The position numbers were made by a program, and so were the translations under genes. 9,095 nucleotides of DNA from Candidatus Micrarchaeota archaeon CG08_land_8_20_14_0_20_59_11. GTDB taxonomy: Archaea; Micrarchaeota; Micrarchaeia; Norongarragalinales; Norongarragalinaceae. Shown here one piece after another: positions 1 to 6,005 of this stretch; positions within the stretch are counted from its first letter, which is position 1, and the number at the start of each line of letters is the position of its first letter. The notes beneath the pieces were generated by a model. The model worked only from the letters and a program-made list of their open reading frames with translations. It was not told the DNA's origin and made no database searches. The stretch is from the NCBI GenBank assembly GCA_002763345.1, contig PEXZ01000033.1, positions 1 through 9,095 of the forward strand. Direction: 5' to 3'.

Positions 1-18
1 AAGGCGCTAGCGAATCCC

Positions 19-435
19 ATGCTGCGCCATCTGGAGCACAAGGCGGACGTGCTGTTTGAAGCAACTGGGAAATCGTTCGCCGAAGTGCTCGAAGAATCCG
101 CGCGCGCATTATTTGAAACCATTGCTGATGCCAAAAGGATAAAGGCGACGAAAAGGGTTGCGGTGAAGCAGACTGCGCGCTCGCTTGACGAACTGCTGGT
201 TTTCACGCTTTCGGATTTGCTGTCCGAGAGTGATGCCCGCGAGCTGTTTTTTGCGAGGTTTAAGGTGAGGCGTTTCGGAAAAAAGGGCAGCTTGTTTTTC
301 TTGGAAGGGGTTGCGGAAGGCGAGCCCATGACTCCCCGCCTCGGCAGGACCTCGGTTAAGGCCGTTACGCTGCACGAGTCGAAGGTTGAGCAAAAGGGCG
401 GAATGTGGCGCGCCAGAGTGCTGCTGGACGTTTAA
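19..435 (+). CDS. Archease (tRNA-splicing ligase RtcB activator)
   Basis: Archease is a small protein that activates the RtcB tRNA/RNA ligase by promoting its guanylylation, and so supports splicing of intron-containing tRNAs. The 138-residue product has the family's layout. It opens with LEHKADVLFEATGKS, matching the family's usual HTAD..(f/i)EA.G.S entry, and ends with VKAVTLHESKVEQKGG...W.ARVLLDV, the conserved 'vKAvTyh...v...g.w.a.vvfDV' tail. The conserved acidic metal-binding residues (Asp of the HKAD motif and the penultimate Asp) are present. The usual Thr of HTAD is Lys here. The reading frame stays open to the window edge, so an upstream start cannot be excluded, but starting at this ATG gives the normal family N-terminus. 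The 3' end overlaps the convergent DP1 gene by 4 nt. No RtcB gene is visible. The family call is secure; the exact start is less so. Confidence 0.93.
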   Translation: MLRHLEHKADVLFEATGKSFAEVLEESARALFETIADAKRIKATKRVAVKQTARSLDELLVFTLSDLLSESDARELFFARFKVRRFGKKGSLFFLEGVAEGEPMTPRLGRTSVKAVTLHESKVEQKGGMWRARVLLDV

Positions 436-1925
436 CTGAAATTCAGAATCTTGGTGGTGCCGCTCCTCAAACTGTAGACGGGCAGCAGGCAGGGCGACGG
501 ATGGTGCCCGAGGCGTATCTGGTAGTCCGTGCGCGACTGCCACGTGCCCGAGTTTATCACGCTCGTGCCGCGGTAATCCGCGTACCCGTTCTTGTGCACG
601 TGCCCGAAATGGAACACGTCGGGCGCCTCTTCTATAATCATGTAGTCGCGTTTTTCAGGAACAAGCGGCTTCTCGCCGTAAATCGGCGCGAGATGGCGGT
701 GCTTCAGCATCTCGATGCCCACCTTTTCGGGGAACTCGTAGCCTGCGCCCAGCGACGGCAGGGCGGGAATGAGCGTGTCCAGCGACGTGCCGTGGTAAAT
801 CAGGAATTTCACGCCGTGAATCTCTATCCACGCGGGATTGCCGACGAAGTGCATGTTCGGGTAGTCCTCCAGGTCCTGCGTGAACTCGGCGGGCAGGCGC
901 GGCTGCGGTTCTGCTGTGCGGACGGCGTCGTGGTTTCCCGGCGAAATGACGACCTCGATGTAGTCGGGAATCTTCTTCGCGAGCTCGCCGAAGAGCTTGT
1001 ACTGCTCGTAGATGTCCTTCGTCACGAGCTGCTTCTCCTGCGAGGGGTATACGCCGATTCCGTCGACGACGTCGCCCGCGATGACCACGTACTTGATGTT
1101 TTCGGCGGTCTTTTTGTCGTCCGTATCGCCGTTCAGGAAGCGGATGAAGCGCTCGAAATTCTCCTGCATGAAGAACTTGCTTCCGACGTGCAAATCGCTC
1201 AGCAGCGCGACGCACGCATCCGTGTCCGCAACCCTCTTCTGCCGGAAGGGGATGCCGGGCCACTGGACGTCCTTCACGATGAAGAGCGAGTTGTACATCC
1301 TGCCCTCGAAGCAGACGACCTCGTCCAAAAGAACCTCCTTCGCCTTGTCGAACAGCGCTTTATCTCGCGCTCCGACGAAGCAGGGCAGCGTGTCCTCCTC
1401 GTCGTCTATTTCGATGAGCAGGTCTGCCTTGCGCGTCCCGCGTATGTTCGCAACCATGCCGATTACGCGCAGATGCGGGTCGGTCGCGGTGCGCACGCGC
1501 GCTATCGGCTGAAGCGGAATCTGCGACGGCAGTTCGTGAAAAAGGCGCTTGTATCTCGCAAAGCGGTCGCGGAAGTAGTCGCGGAAGTTCTCGATGGTGC
1601 CCGTGCACCTGCTCTTGTCCGTGATGTCGCGGTTCACGTCGAGCTTGATGTCGGGATTCATCTCGGCAGCGGGCGCCCTGAAGGACGCGTGCTCGACGAC
1701 AATCTGCACCGTCTTCTTCTCGCTCGCCTTGGCGGAGAGCAGCTGGTCGACGGCCGCGTGCGTCACCAGAAATGCGTTCTTCGACGCGGCCGCTTTTATC
1801 GCCGCATCGAGCAGCGCGTCGCCGTCGGCAAGCGACGCCAGAAGCTCGAGGGCTGCGGGCTCCACGAGCATGTCGCCCGCCCCCGCTTTCTCCAATAACG
1901 ACTTTTTGTCAGCCAACGAGCCCAC
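432..1925 (-). CDS. polB: DNA polymerase D small subunit DP1 (3'-5' exonuclease)
   Basis: This is the small, proofreading subunit of the archaeal replicative polymerase PolD, which pairs with the catalytic large subunit DP2 (not in this window). The 497 residues run as an N-terminal helical region (about 1-60), a variable linker, an OB-fold-like region (about 145-225) and a calcineurin-like phosphoesterase domain (about 235-497). All metal-binding motifs of the active exonuclease are intact: D244-x-H246 in SDLHVG, GD 284-285, GNHD 330-333, H378 in YHG, and G-H442-x-H444. It is therefore predicted active, unlike the inactivated eukaryotic B-subunits. The start codon is GTG (1923-1925). A TATA-like element on the minus strand at 1969-1979 would place transcription start near 1946, giving a leader of about 20 nt with no obvious Shine-Dalgarno. 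The stop codon is nested in the archease stop region. A large open frame on the other strand is a codon-bias shadow. Confidence 0.97.
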   Translation of the reverse strand: MGSLADKKSLLEKAGAGDMLVEPAALELLASLADGDALLDAAIKAAASKNAFLVTHAAVDQLLSAKASEKKTVQIVVEHASFRAPAAEMNPDIKLDVNRDITDKSRCTGTIENFRDYFRDRFARYKRLFHELPSQIPLQPIARVRTATDPHLRVIGMVANIRGTRKADLLIEIDDEEDTLPCFVGARDKALFDKAKEVLLDEVVCFEGRMYNSLFIVKDVQWPGIPFRQKRVADTDACVALLSDLHVGSKFFMQENFERFIRFLNGDTDDKKTAENIKYVVIAGDVVDGIGVYPSQEKQLVTKDIYEQYKLFGELAKKIPDYIEVVISPGNHDAVRTAEPQPRLPAEFTQDLEDYPNMHFVGNPAWIEIHGVKFLIYHGTSLDTLIPALPSLGAGYEFPEKVGIEMLKHRHLAPIYGEKPLVPEKRDYMIIEEAPDVFHFGHVHKNGYADYRGTSVINSGTWQSRTDYQIRLGHHPSPCLLPVYSLRSGTTKILNFS

Positions 1926-2083
1926 CGGTGCGCCCAGCCAAGGCGCAAAACGATTTGGATATTTGCCGTTATATAGTTTATTGCCGCGGAGCTAATTTTC
2001 TTTGGCATGACAGGAAACAGGCGGAAGCGCAGGCGGCGTAGAGGAACGCATAAATAAATACTCCGCAACCGCATGTTATTTTG
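1926..2083. promoter_or_regulatory. Divergent promoter region between DP1 and lipoprotein genes
   Basis: These 158 nt hold two TATA-like elements. TTATATAGTTT at 1969-1979 (read AAACTATATAA on the minus strand) suits DP1. ATAAATAAATA at 2050-2060 lies about 27 nt before the lipoprotein ATG at 2084, the spacing expected for a leaderless archaeal transcript. The TATATA core of the first element is nearly symmetric, so it could also fire rightwards towards about 2000. A 16-codon Arg-rich ORF starts there at 2007 (see findings). I see no convincing operator repeat or RNA gene. Assignments rest on spacing and motif only. Confidence 0.55.
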
Positions 2084-3484
2084 ATGAAAACCGGAAAAAC
2101 CTTGCTGTTTCTGCTGCTCTGCGTTATCCTTCTTTCTGGCTGCATCGGACAGCGGCCAGCGGGCGAGATGGGGAAAGCGTCGCCCTCACCTTCAAAAATC
2201 GCCCGTGTTTCCTCAAGTCCGTCGCCAACGCCGAGTCCTTCGCCACCCTACGAGGATTTGATGAAGGAGCTGGACTACGTCAATTCGTCCACCACCCTGC
2301 TAAAGGGAGAAATAGCGTTGCATGCGAAAAGGTGGGGGAATTATTCCGCAGAGGAAAAGAACGAAGCCCTGCTGTCCATATGCAACCATGCCGAGAGCCT
2401 CAGGCTGATTGTGAGCCTCACCGCCGATGACCTGAAGATTGCGGGGATGCAACACGAGGCGCTCGCGATTGAATCAAACTACTCGCTCATAATGGAGGCG
2501 TGCAACCGCACGACGGGCATGGCGGCTGCGGGGCGCGCCAGTTTCGGCAGTGCTTCTCTGGACAGAGGCACGAGCGCGAACGGGGCGTTTTTGGTCATTC
2601 AAACAGGGGCCGACGGGCTTGCTACAGCTGCAGACACAACCTTCGGAATGATAAAAGCTCTTGCCTCGAGCGGGGGATTCGAAAGCGTCCCTGAAGAAGA
2701 GCCGCCCGAAGAAGCCGAACCGGAACTCGAGTGCGTTTACACGCTAGGTGTGTATTTTGGCGGAACAGCCGTAGTTTCAAAGGACAAACCGGCAACCATT
2801 GAGGCCCTCTTCTCGCCGCCAACAGAGGACTACAAATATCAGTTCGGAGGTTTTTATGCTTACATGACAACAGCTGCCGGATTTTCAGTAACACTTTCCG
2901 ATATTGAAGTGGAGGACGGAAAGGCGACCTTTAAAGTAAAACAGAAATCCGATTCTCCCCCCGTAAGTTCATCGGTAACGGTAAAGTTTGATTATACCGT
3001 CATGGACATAAACTCGCTTACGTCCGCGAAGTGCTCGGAAGAATTTGTCGTCCCCATCTACTACGTAGACGGCGAGGTAATCTCCGAGGACGTTTCGGAC
3101 CTCGCGTTATCCGACCAAGCGGTGCATTACACCGAAACAAACAAAAATCCGCAAAGAACAAGGGGGGAGGATTTCGCCCTTTACTCGGTCTCTTACAGGA
3201 CTGCCACAAAGAGCCTTGAGGGCTACTGCAACATGACAAGCATCCATGTCAAAGTCAGCGGGGAAGGTGCATCCTGCTCCGCGCAGTTGGTGCAAACATC
3301 TTACGCGGTCAAATCGGTGGGAGGGAAACGGATGCTCGTTGAAGTATCATCGGGCAGGGAAACATCCGTAATGGAACTGCCTTCGGACGTCATGCCGATT
3401 AAGGCGGACTGCACCCAGACGGCTTGCTATCTTATCGAAGATGTGTCTGGGCGCAAAGTGCTTACAAAAAGAAATCGCAGATAA
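2084..3484 (+). CDS. Large secreted lipoprotein of unknown function
   Basis: I do not recognise the family. The 466-residue product begins with a classic lipoprotein signal: a Lys-containing n-region, a Leu-rich core and a lipobox L17-S-G-C20. It should therefore be lipid-anchored and face outside the cell. A Ser/Pro-rich stalk follows (about 32-56), then a mostly helical-looking segment (57-195), an acidic Pro/Glu linker (about 203-216), and two regions that read as beta-rich (217-340 and 341-466). Beyond the lipobox there are paired cysteines (C100/C140, C217/C317, C382/C398, C443/C448) that could form disulfides, and five N-glycosylation sequons (N67, N86, N132, N141, N383). ATG 2084 is preferred over the in-frame TTG at 2081 because a TATA-like element lies about 27 nt upstream of it. 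Base composition looks less GC-biased than the neighbours, especially from about 2750 to 3150, which may mean relaxed selection or a foreign source. It ends 6 nt before the convergent UPF0147 gene. Confidence 0.85.
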   Translation: MKTGKTLLFLLLCVILLSGCIGQRPAGEMGKASPSPSKIARVSSSPSPTPSPSPPYEDLMKELDYVNSSTTLLKGEIALHAKRWGNYSAEEKNEALLSICNHAESLRLIVSLTADDLKIAGMQHEALAIESNYSLIMEACNRTTGMAAAGRASFGSASLDRGTSANGAFLVIQTGADGLATAADTTFGMIKALASSGGFESVPEEEPPEEAEPELECVYTLGVYFGGTAVVSKDKPATIEALFSPPTEDYKYQFGGFYAYMTTAAGFSVTLSDIEVEDGKATFKVKQKSDSPPVSSSVTVKFDYTVMDINSLTSAKCSEEFVVPIYYVDGEVISEDVSDLALSDQAVHYTETNKNPQRTRGEDFALYSVSYRTATKSLEGYCNMTSIHVKVSGEGASCSAQLVQTSYAVKSVGGKRMLVEVSSGRETSVMELPSDVMPIKADCTQTACYLIEDVSGRKVLTKRNRR

Positions 3485-3490
3485 GGCGCG

Positions 3491-3766
3491 CTATTTCTTC
3501 TTCGCGAGTTCGGCTTCCTTCAACGCCTCGAGTTCGCTGAGCAGGTTCCACACCATCGTGCGCGCGTGCATCGGCAAATTGATGTCGTTGCTTACCTCGT
3601 CAAGGGCGTAGATGGCGCCGCTCATTCCCGCAACAGGGTCGGGTTCCGAGGCGAGGCGCTCCCTCGCCGTCTGAATCACGGTCTTCACGTTGCGGGGAAC
3701 CGCGGGGTCGCCGCACAGCTCCTCCATGAAATTCAATACCGTCTGCAACTGCGGAGAAAGCGCCAC
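3491..3766 (-). CDS. UPF0147 family protein
   Basis: This is a 91-residue, all-helical archaeal protein of the uncharacterised UPF0147 family (Pfam PF03685). The diagnostic elements are clear: VPRNVKTVIQTARERL near residues 23-38, and AIYALDEVSNDINLPMHART followed by W..LSELE near 51-81, which correspond to the family's conserved 'iLDeisnDpNmP.haRT.iWn..s.LE'. No catalytic motif can be seen and no biochemical role is established. The start is GTG at 3764-3766. It gives the usual family length, and a TATA-like AATAAATA on the minus strand (3788-3795) is centred about 25 nt upstream, so the transcript is probably leaderless. The tail is Lys-rich (AELAKKK). It is convergent with the lipoprotein gene and divergent from the ScpB-like gene. 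Confidence 0.93.
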   Translation of the reverse strand: MALSPQLQTVLNFMEELCGDPAVPRNVKTVIQTARERLASEPDPVAGMSGAIYALDEVSNDINLPMHARTMVWNLLSELEALKEAELAKKK

Positions 3767-3823
3767 GCAACCTTTTAAGCGGCAACGTATTTATTCCTTT
3801 CTTCATTTGTTTTGGTAATCGGC
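3767..3823. promoter_or_regulatory. Divergent promoter between UPF0147 and scpB-like genes
   Basis: These 57 nt must promote both directions. GTATTTATTCC at 3787-3797 reads GGAATAAATAC on the minus strand and sits at TATA distance from the UPF0147 GTG. For the rightward operon the candidates are CTTTTAAG (3772-3779), which would give a leader of about 20 nt, or the same AT-rich block used in the other direction, which would start transcription a few nt before ATG 3824. I cannot choose between them from the sequence. Confidence 0.45.
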
Positions 3824-4282
3824 ATGGACGAATTGCACACAATCGAGGCGGCGCTGTTCATAGCGAACCGCTTCGTCACGTACAAGGACCTCGGCGCTGC
3901 GGCGAACGTTTCCCCGCAAAAAGCGAAGGAGCTCGTGCAGGAGCTGAAGGAGCGCTACGACACGTTGGGCGGGGCAGTCGAGGTAATCGGCGACGACGAG
4001 AAGGCGACGCTCCAGGTCCGGCCGCAGTATCTCAACAGCGTCTCGAAATTCAGCAAGGAAACCGATTTGTCGAAAAAGGCGACGCGGATTCTCGCGCTCG
4101 TCGCGAAGAAGAGGCAGATGCTCCAGAGCGAGCTGAAGCACTATTTCCGAGGCGAGATTTACGCTTACGTCACGGAACTGAAGGAAGCGGGATACGTCGA
4201 GGCGACGAAATACAGGAACACGCGGCTGCTGCGGCCGACGCAGCGCTTCGCCGAGCACTTCCAGATGGGTGAGACGCAATGA
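3824..4282 (+). CDS. scpB: ScpB-like chromosome segregation/condensation protein
   Basis: This matches archaeal ScpB-type proteins (COG1386), tandem winged-helix partners of the kleisin ScpA in the SMC complex that compacts and segregates chromosomes. The 152 residues show two winged-helix-like halves. The first opens with IEAALFIANRFVTYKDLG, matching the family's 'iEAlLFasgepls..eLa' start, and continues through VSPQKAKELVQELKERY and LQVRPQYLNSV ('lqtrpey...v'). The second holds KKATRILALVAKKRQMLQSEL ('al.tLaiIAykqpvtraei'), then LKEAGYVEA and a final TQRFAEHFQM ('t..FleyFgl'). An upstream in-frame TTG (3812) would add four residues; ATG 3824 gives the normal start. No scpA or smc lies in this window. 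The 3' end overlaps the transporter start by ATGA, so the two are probably translated as a unit. The fold-level call is good, though archaeal members are divergent. Confidence 0.82.
   Translation: MDELHTIEAALFIANRFVTYKDLGAAANVSPQKAKELVQELKERYDTLGGAVEVIGDDEKATLQVRPQYLNSVSKFSKETDLSKKATRILALVAKKRQMLQSELKHYFRGEIYAYVTELKEAGYVEATKYRNTRLLRPTQRFAEHFQMGETQ
4268..4272 (+). promoter_or_regulatory. Shine-Dalgarno site for the VIT-type transporter
   Basis: GGTGA within GGGTGAG matches the archaeal anti-Shine-Dalgarno complement (GGAGGTGA) and lies 6 nt before ATG 4279, inside the end of the ScpB-like gene. It supports ATG 4279 as the start and coupling between the two genes. It contrasts with the apparently leaderless first genes of the transcripts in this window. 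Confidence 0.6.
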
Positions 4283-4821
4283 AACTGAGCGAGGTATTCC
4301 AGGGCGCCGCGTTCGGGATGATGGACGGCATAATCCTGATCGTCGGCTTGCTCATAGGCGTGAGCGAGGCGACGGCGAGCCATAAAATCGTGATAGTGAG
4401 CGGGCTGGTCGGCGGAATAGCGAACGCGTTCGGCAATTCCATCGGCTTCTACACGAGCGAAAGCGCGGAGCGCGGCGAACAGATAAAGTTCCACAAGGCG
4501 AGGGGGAAGAAAATCGAGGACGGCTATGTGCACACGCACGAGGAGATGCTCGCCAGCTCGGCGCTCAGCTTCATCGCAACCATAATCGCCCTGATATTCC
4601 CGATTGCGCCGTTCTTTTTCTTCGCCGACATCGGCACCGCCATGATTGCGTGCGTCGCCGTATCCGCGGTGATGCTGTTCTGTCTCGGCACCTACATAGC
4701 GAAACTCAACGATGAGTGCTGGTGGAAAAGCGGGTTGAAATACGCGCTCCTCGGCTTCGCGGGCGCGGTAATCGCCTACTTCATCGGAGACGTCATGGGG
4801 CACTGGATTCTGGGGGCGTGA
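4279..4821 (+). CDS. VIT1/CCC1-family membrane transporter (probable Fe2+/Mn2+)
   Basis: This is a 180-residue integral membrane protein of the VIT1/CCC1 family, whose characterised members move Fe2+ or Mn2+ out of the cytoplasm. Five membrane segments can be read at about 10-28, 36-58, 92-113, 117-141 and 153-176. The hallmark first segment contains GMMD16G, matching the family's 'D-G' with the conserved Asp used in metal/proton transport, followed by VGLLIGV. Segment two ends GFYTSESAERGEQ, matching the family's 'G.Y.S..se.d'. A charged His/Glu/Lys stretch (about 61-90) corresponds to the cytosolic metal-collecting helices and contains several His and Glu residues. Segment two reads AFGNSIGFY where many members have a Met in 'aLSMa.geY', so metal preference may differ. 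It is the second gene of an operon with the ScpB-like gene (ATGA overlap) and a DUF4430 lipoprotein 7 nt downstream. The family call is strong; the substrate is inferred. Confidence 0.85.
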   Translation: MKLSEVFQGAAFGMMDGIILIVGLLIGVSEATASHKIVIVSGLVGGIANAFGNSIGFYTSESAERGEQIKFHKARGKKIEDGYVHTHEEMLASSALSFIATIIALIFPIAPFFFFADIGTAMIACVAVSAVMLFCLGTYIAKLNDECWWKSGLKYALLGFAGAVIAYFIGDVMGHWILGA

Positions 4822-4828
4822 GGGCAAA

Positions 4829-5206
4829 ATGATGAGGAACGCGCTTGTTGCATTGCTGCTGTCCGCGGTTTTGCTCGGTTGCGTGGCGCAGCAGCCATCC
4901 GAAGGAACGCTGAACATAAAGGTGCTCATCAACAACGGAACGGGAGTAATGCAGTCGGTTGTCTCGGTAGCGAACGGTTCGGCTGCTCTCGCCGCGTTTG
5001 AAAAAGCCGCGACGCTCAACATCACCCGCCATCCAGCCTACGGCGCGTTCGTCACGGGCGTGAACGGCTTGGAGCAGAGCGCTTCCGAAAACAGGTACTG
5101 GCAGTACTACGTCGACGGCGTGCTCGCTCCTGTCGGAGTGGATGCCTACAAGCTCGACAGGGACGTCACGCTGGAATTCAGATACGAATCGCCGCAGCTC
5201 AGCTAG
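4829..5206 (+). CDS. Small DUF4430 lipoprotein (transcobalamin-like fold)
   Basis: This is a 125-residue secreted lipoprotein. Residues 1-18 form a signal with lipobox L15-L-G-C18. The mature part is a DUF4430-type (Pfam PF14478) beta domain, related to the C-terminal domain of transcobalamin. The diagnostic elements are SAALAAFEKAA (about 51-61), RYWQYYVDGVLAPVGVDAYK (89-108), where the family reads 'yW.yyvnG..a..g...y.l', and the ending DVTLEFRYE. Such domains are found in surface proteins that bind ligands or protein partners; no ligand can be read here. Two tandem ATGs (4829 and 4832) are both usable. A GTGA at 4818-4821, overlapping the transporter's stop, could serve as ribosome site. 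Its place behind the VIT-type transporter suggests an extracellular or metal-related accessory role, which is inference. Its 3' end overlaps the convergent miniprotein by 8 nt. Confidence 0.87.
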   Translation: MMRNALVALLLSAVLLGCVAQQPSEGTLNIKVLINNGTGVMQSVVSVANGSAALAAFEKAATLNITRHPAYGAFVTGVNGLEQSASENRYWQYYVDGVLAPVGVDAYKLDRDVTLEFRYESPQLS

Positions 5207-5315
5207 GCGGTTTCACCAAGCCGAGAATGCTCAGCAGCACGTAAAGCACCGCGACGGCGACGACTACCTCGATGACGAGTTTCGGCAGACTGTGGAACCC
5301 TATCTGTCCGCGCAT
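5199..5315 (-). CDS. 38-residue single-span membrane miniprotein (putative)
   Basis: I do not recognise this small ORF by homology. It starts at ATG 5313-5315, overlapping the last 16 nt of the nuclease gene in another frame, and ends with TGA at 5199-5201, overlapping the DUF4430 gene end by 8 nt. It fills an otherwise empty gap of about 90 nt. The peptide has a short polar N-terminus (MRGQIGFHSLPK), one continuous hydrophobic span rich in Val, Leu and Ala (about residues 13-34), and a short KPPS tail, as in a single-pass membrane protein. A GAGGCGG about 10 nt upstream could be its ribosome site. Third positions within it are mostly G or C, like the neighbouring genes. Short hydrophobic ORFs also arise by chance in GC-rich DNA, so it remains unproven, but gap-filling, orientation and composition all favour a real gene. 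Confidence 0.55.
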   Translation of the reverse strand: MRGQIGFHSLPKLVIEVVVAVAVLYVLLSILGLVKPPS

Positions 5316-5974
5316 TCCCCGTATTCCGCCTCTATTACCTCTCGGATTTCCTTCGCCGTCTTCCCGCCGATTCCCTCGACGTCCTGCAGTTCGTCCTCGT
5401 CAGCCGAGAATGCGGATTCGATGGAGCCGAAGTGCCTGAGCAGCGCCTTCGCGCCCTTGGGCCCGACGTTGGGCAGCGATTCGACGATGAGGCGCTGGCG
5501 GTCCGCCATGGTCGCGCAGCGCTTCTCGAACTGCACCTTCCGCTCCTGGGGGGCGCGCAGCTGTTCGCGTTCGCCGAGGGCGTAGAGGAAGTCGGCGAGT
5601 TCCGCGTCGGTGTCGAAGAAGAAAAGCGGAATCCTGTAGTCGACTGCGAGCGAGATGAACGCGCCGCGCAGCGCCTTTGGGTTCAGGCGCTGGAAGTCGC
5701 CGCCGACGAGCGCAAGAAGCGGCGACGCAAAGTTCTCCCGCATCGCCTGCGCCTGCTGGAAGAGCCTGCCGTCGACGATGCTGGACTCGAAATCCGCCGC
5801 GTTCTTGCGCTCCATGCAGACGCGCCCGCTCAGGATGAAATCGCCGACGTCGAGGCGTTTCGGCAGCAGAAGCGCGCCCTTTTCGAAGAGCGCCTTGCAC
5901 ACGTCGCTCTTGAGCTCGCGGTCGTCGACGTACGCCTGCACCTTGTCCGACTTCGGGAAAACGAGTTCCTGCAC
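5300..5974 (-). CDS. xpf: XPF/ERCC4-family structure-specific nuclease with HhH domain (Hef nuclease half)
   Basis: This nuclease cuts branched DNA such as forks, flaps and nicked junctions near the branch point. The 224 residues begin with the ERCC4 nuclease domain (about 12-145). It carries D17-D-R-E20, K39-R-L-D-V-G-D45 and the catalytic E55-R-K-N-A-A-D61, which fits the family ERKxxxD motif exactly, followed by SSIVDGRLFQQ. A tandem helix-hairpin-helix domain for DNA binding and dimerisation follows, with LPNVGPKGAKALL (167-179) and VEGIGGKTAKEI (199-210). All catalytic residues are intact. In euryarchaeal Hef this domain is fused behind a helicase; here it is a separate gene, 26 nt behind the helicase gene and in a different frame. 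The start is GTG (5972-5974), with a TATA-like CTTAAAAAT across the helicase stop codon, so it may be transcribed independently. There is no PIP-box-like motif at its C-terminus, unlike crenarchaeal XPF. Confidence 0.94.
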   Translation of the reverse strand: MQELVFPKSDKVQAYVDDRELKSDVCKALFEKGALLLPKRLDVGDFILSGRVCMERKNAADFESSIVDGRLFQQAQAMRENFASPLLALVGGDFQRLNPKALRGAFISLAVDYRIPLFFFDTDAELADFLYALGEREQLRAPQERKVQFEKRCATMADRQRLIVESLPNVGPKGAKALLRHFGSIESAFSADEDELQDVEGIGGKTAKEIREVIEAEYGECADR

Positions 5975-5996
5975 GGGAAGGATAAGGAAGACAACG

Positions 5997-6005
5997 ATTT
6001 TTAAG
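5997..6005 (-). promoter_or_regulatory. TATA-like element for the nuclease gene
   Basis: The minus strand reads CTTAAAAAT here, overlapping the helicase TAA stop (6001-6003). Its centre is 27 nt from the GTG start of the nuclease, which predicts a leaderless transcript. The near-identical CTTAAAAAC precedes the helicase's own start at the same distance. The assignment rests on motif and spacing only. Confidence 0.45.

Noticed and set aside
436..446. Palindrome CTGAAATTCAG just after archease
   Set aside because: It encodes the DP1 C-terminus (LNFS region), is short and has no T-run, so it is not convincing as a terminator.
489..497. DP1 C-terminal GTTKILNFS considered as a PIP box (these positions are protein residues of DP1)
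   Set aside because: It lacks the leading Gln, and the ending resembles the normal DP1 terminus. PolD's known PCNA tail is on DP2.
405..1898. 497-codon open frame on the plus strand opposite DP1
   Set aside because: It mirrors the DP1 frame, shows no recognisable domain and is rich in Arg/Val/Leu, as expected from the complement of GC-biased codons. DP1 has all its motifs.
3466..3475. Minus-strand T-rich run after UPF0147 as a terminator
   Set aside because: Only five consecutive T, and it encodes the Lys-rich end of the lipoprotein. Too weak to annotate.
4165..5025. 286-codon minus-strand frame opposite the transporter
   Set aside because: It is a shadow of the VIT-type and DUF4430 genes, with low-complexity charged composition and no domain.
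5432..6004. 190-codon plus-strand frame opposite the nuclease
   Set aside because: Antisense shadow; the opposite strand carries an intact ERCC4 and HhH protein.
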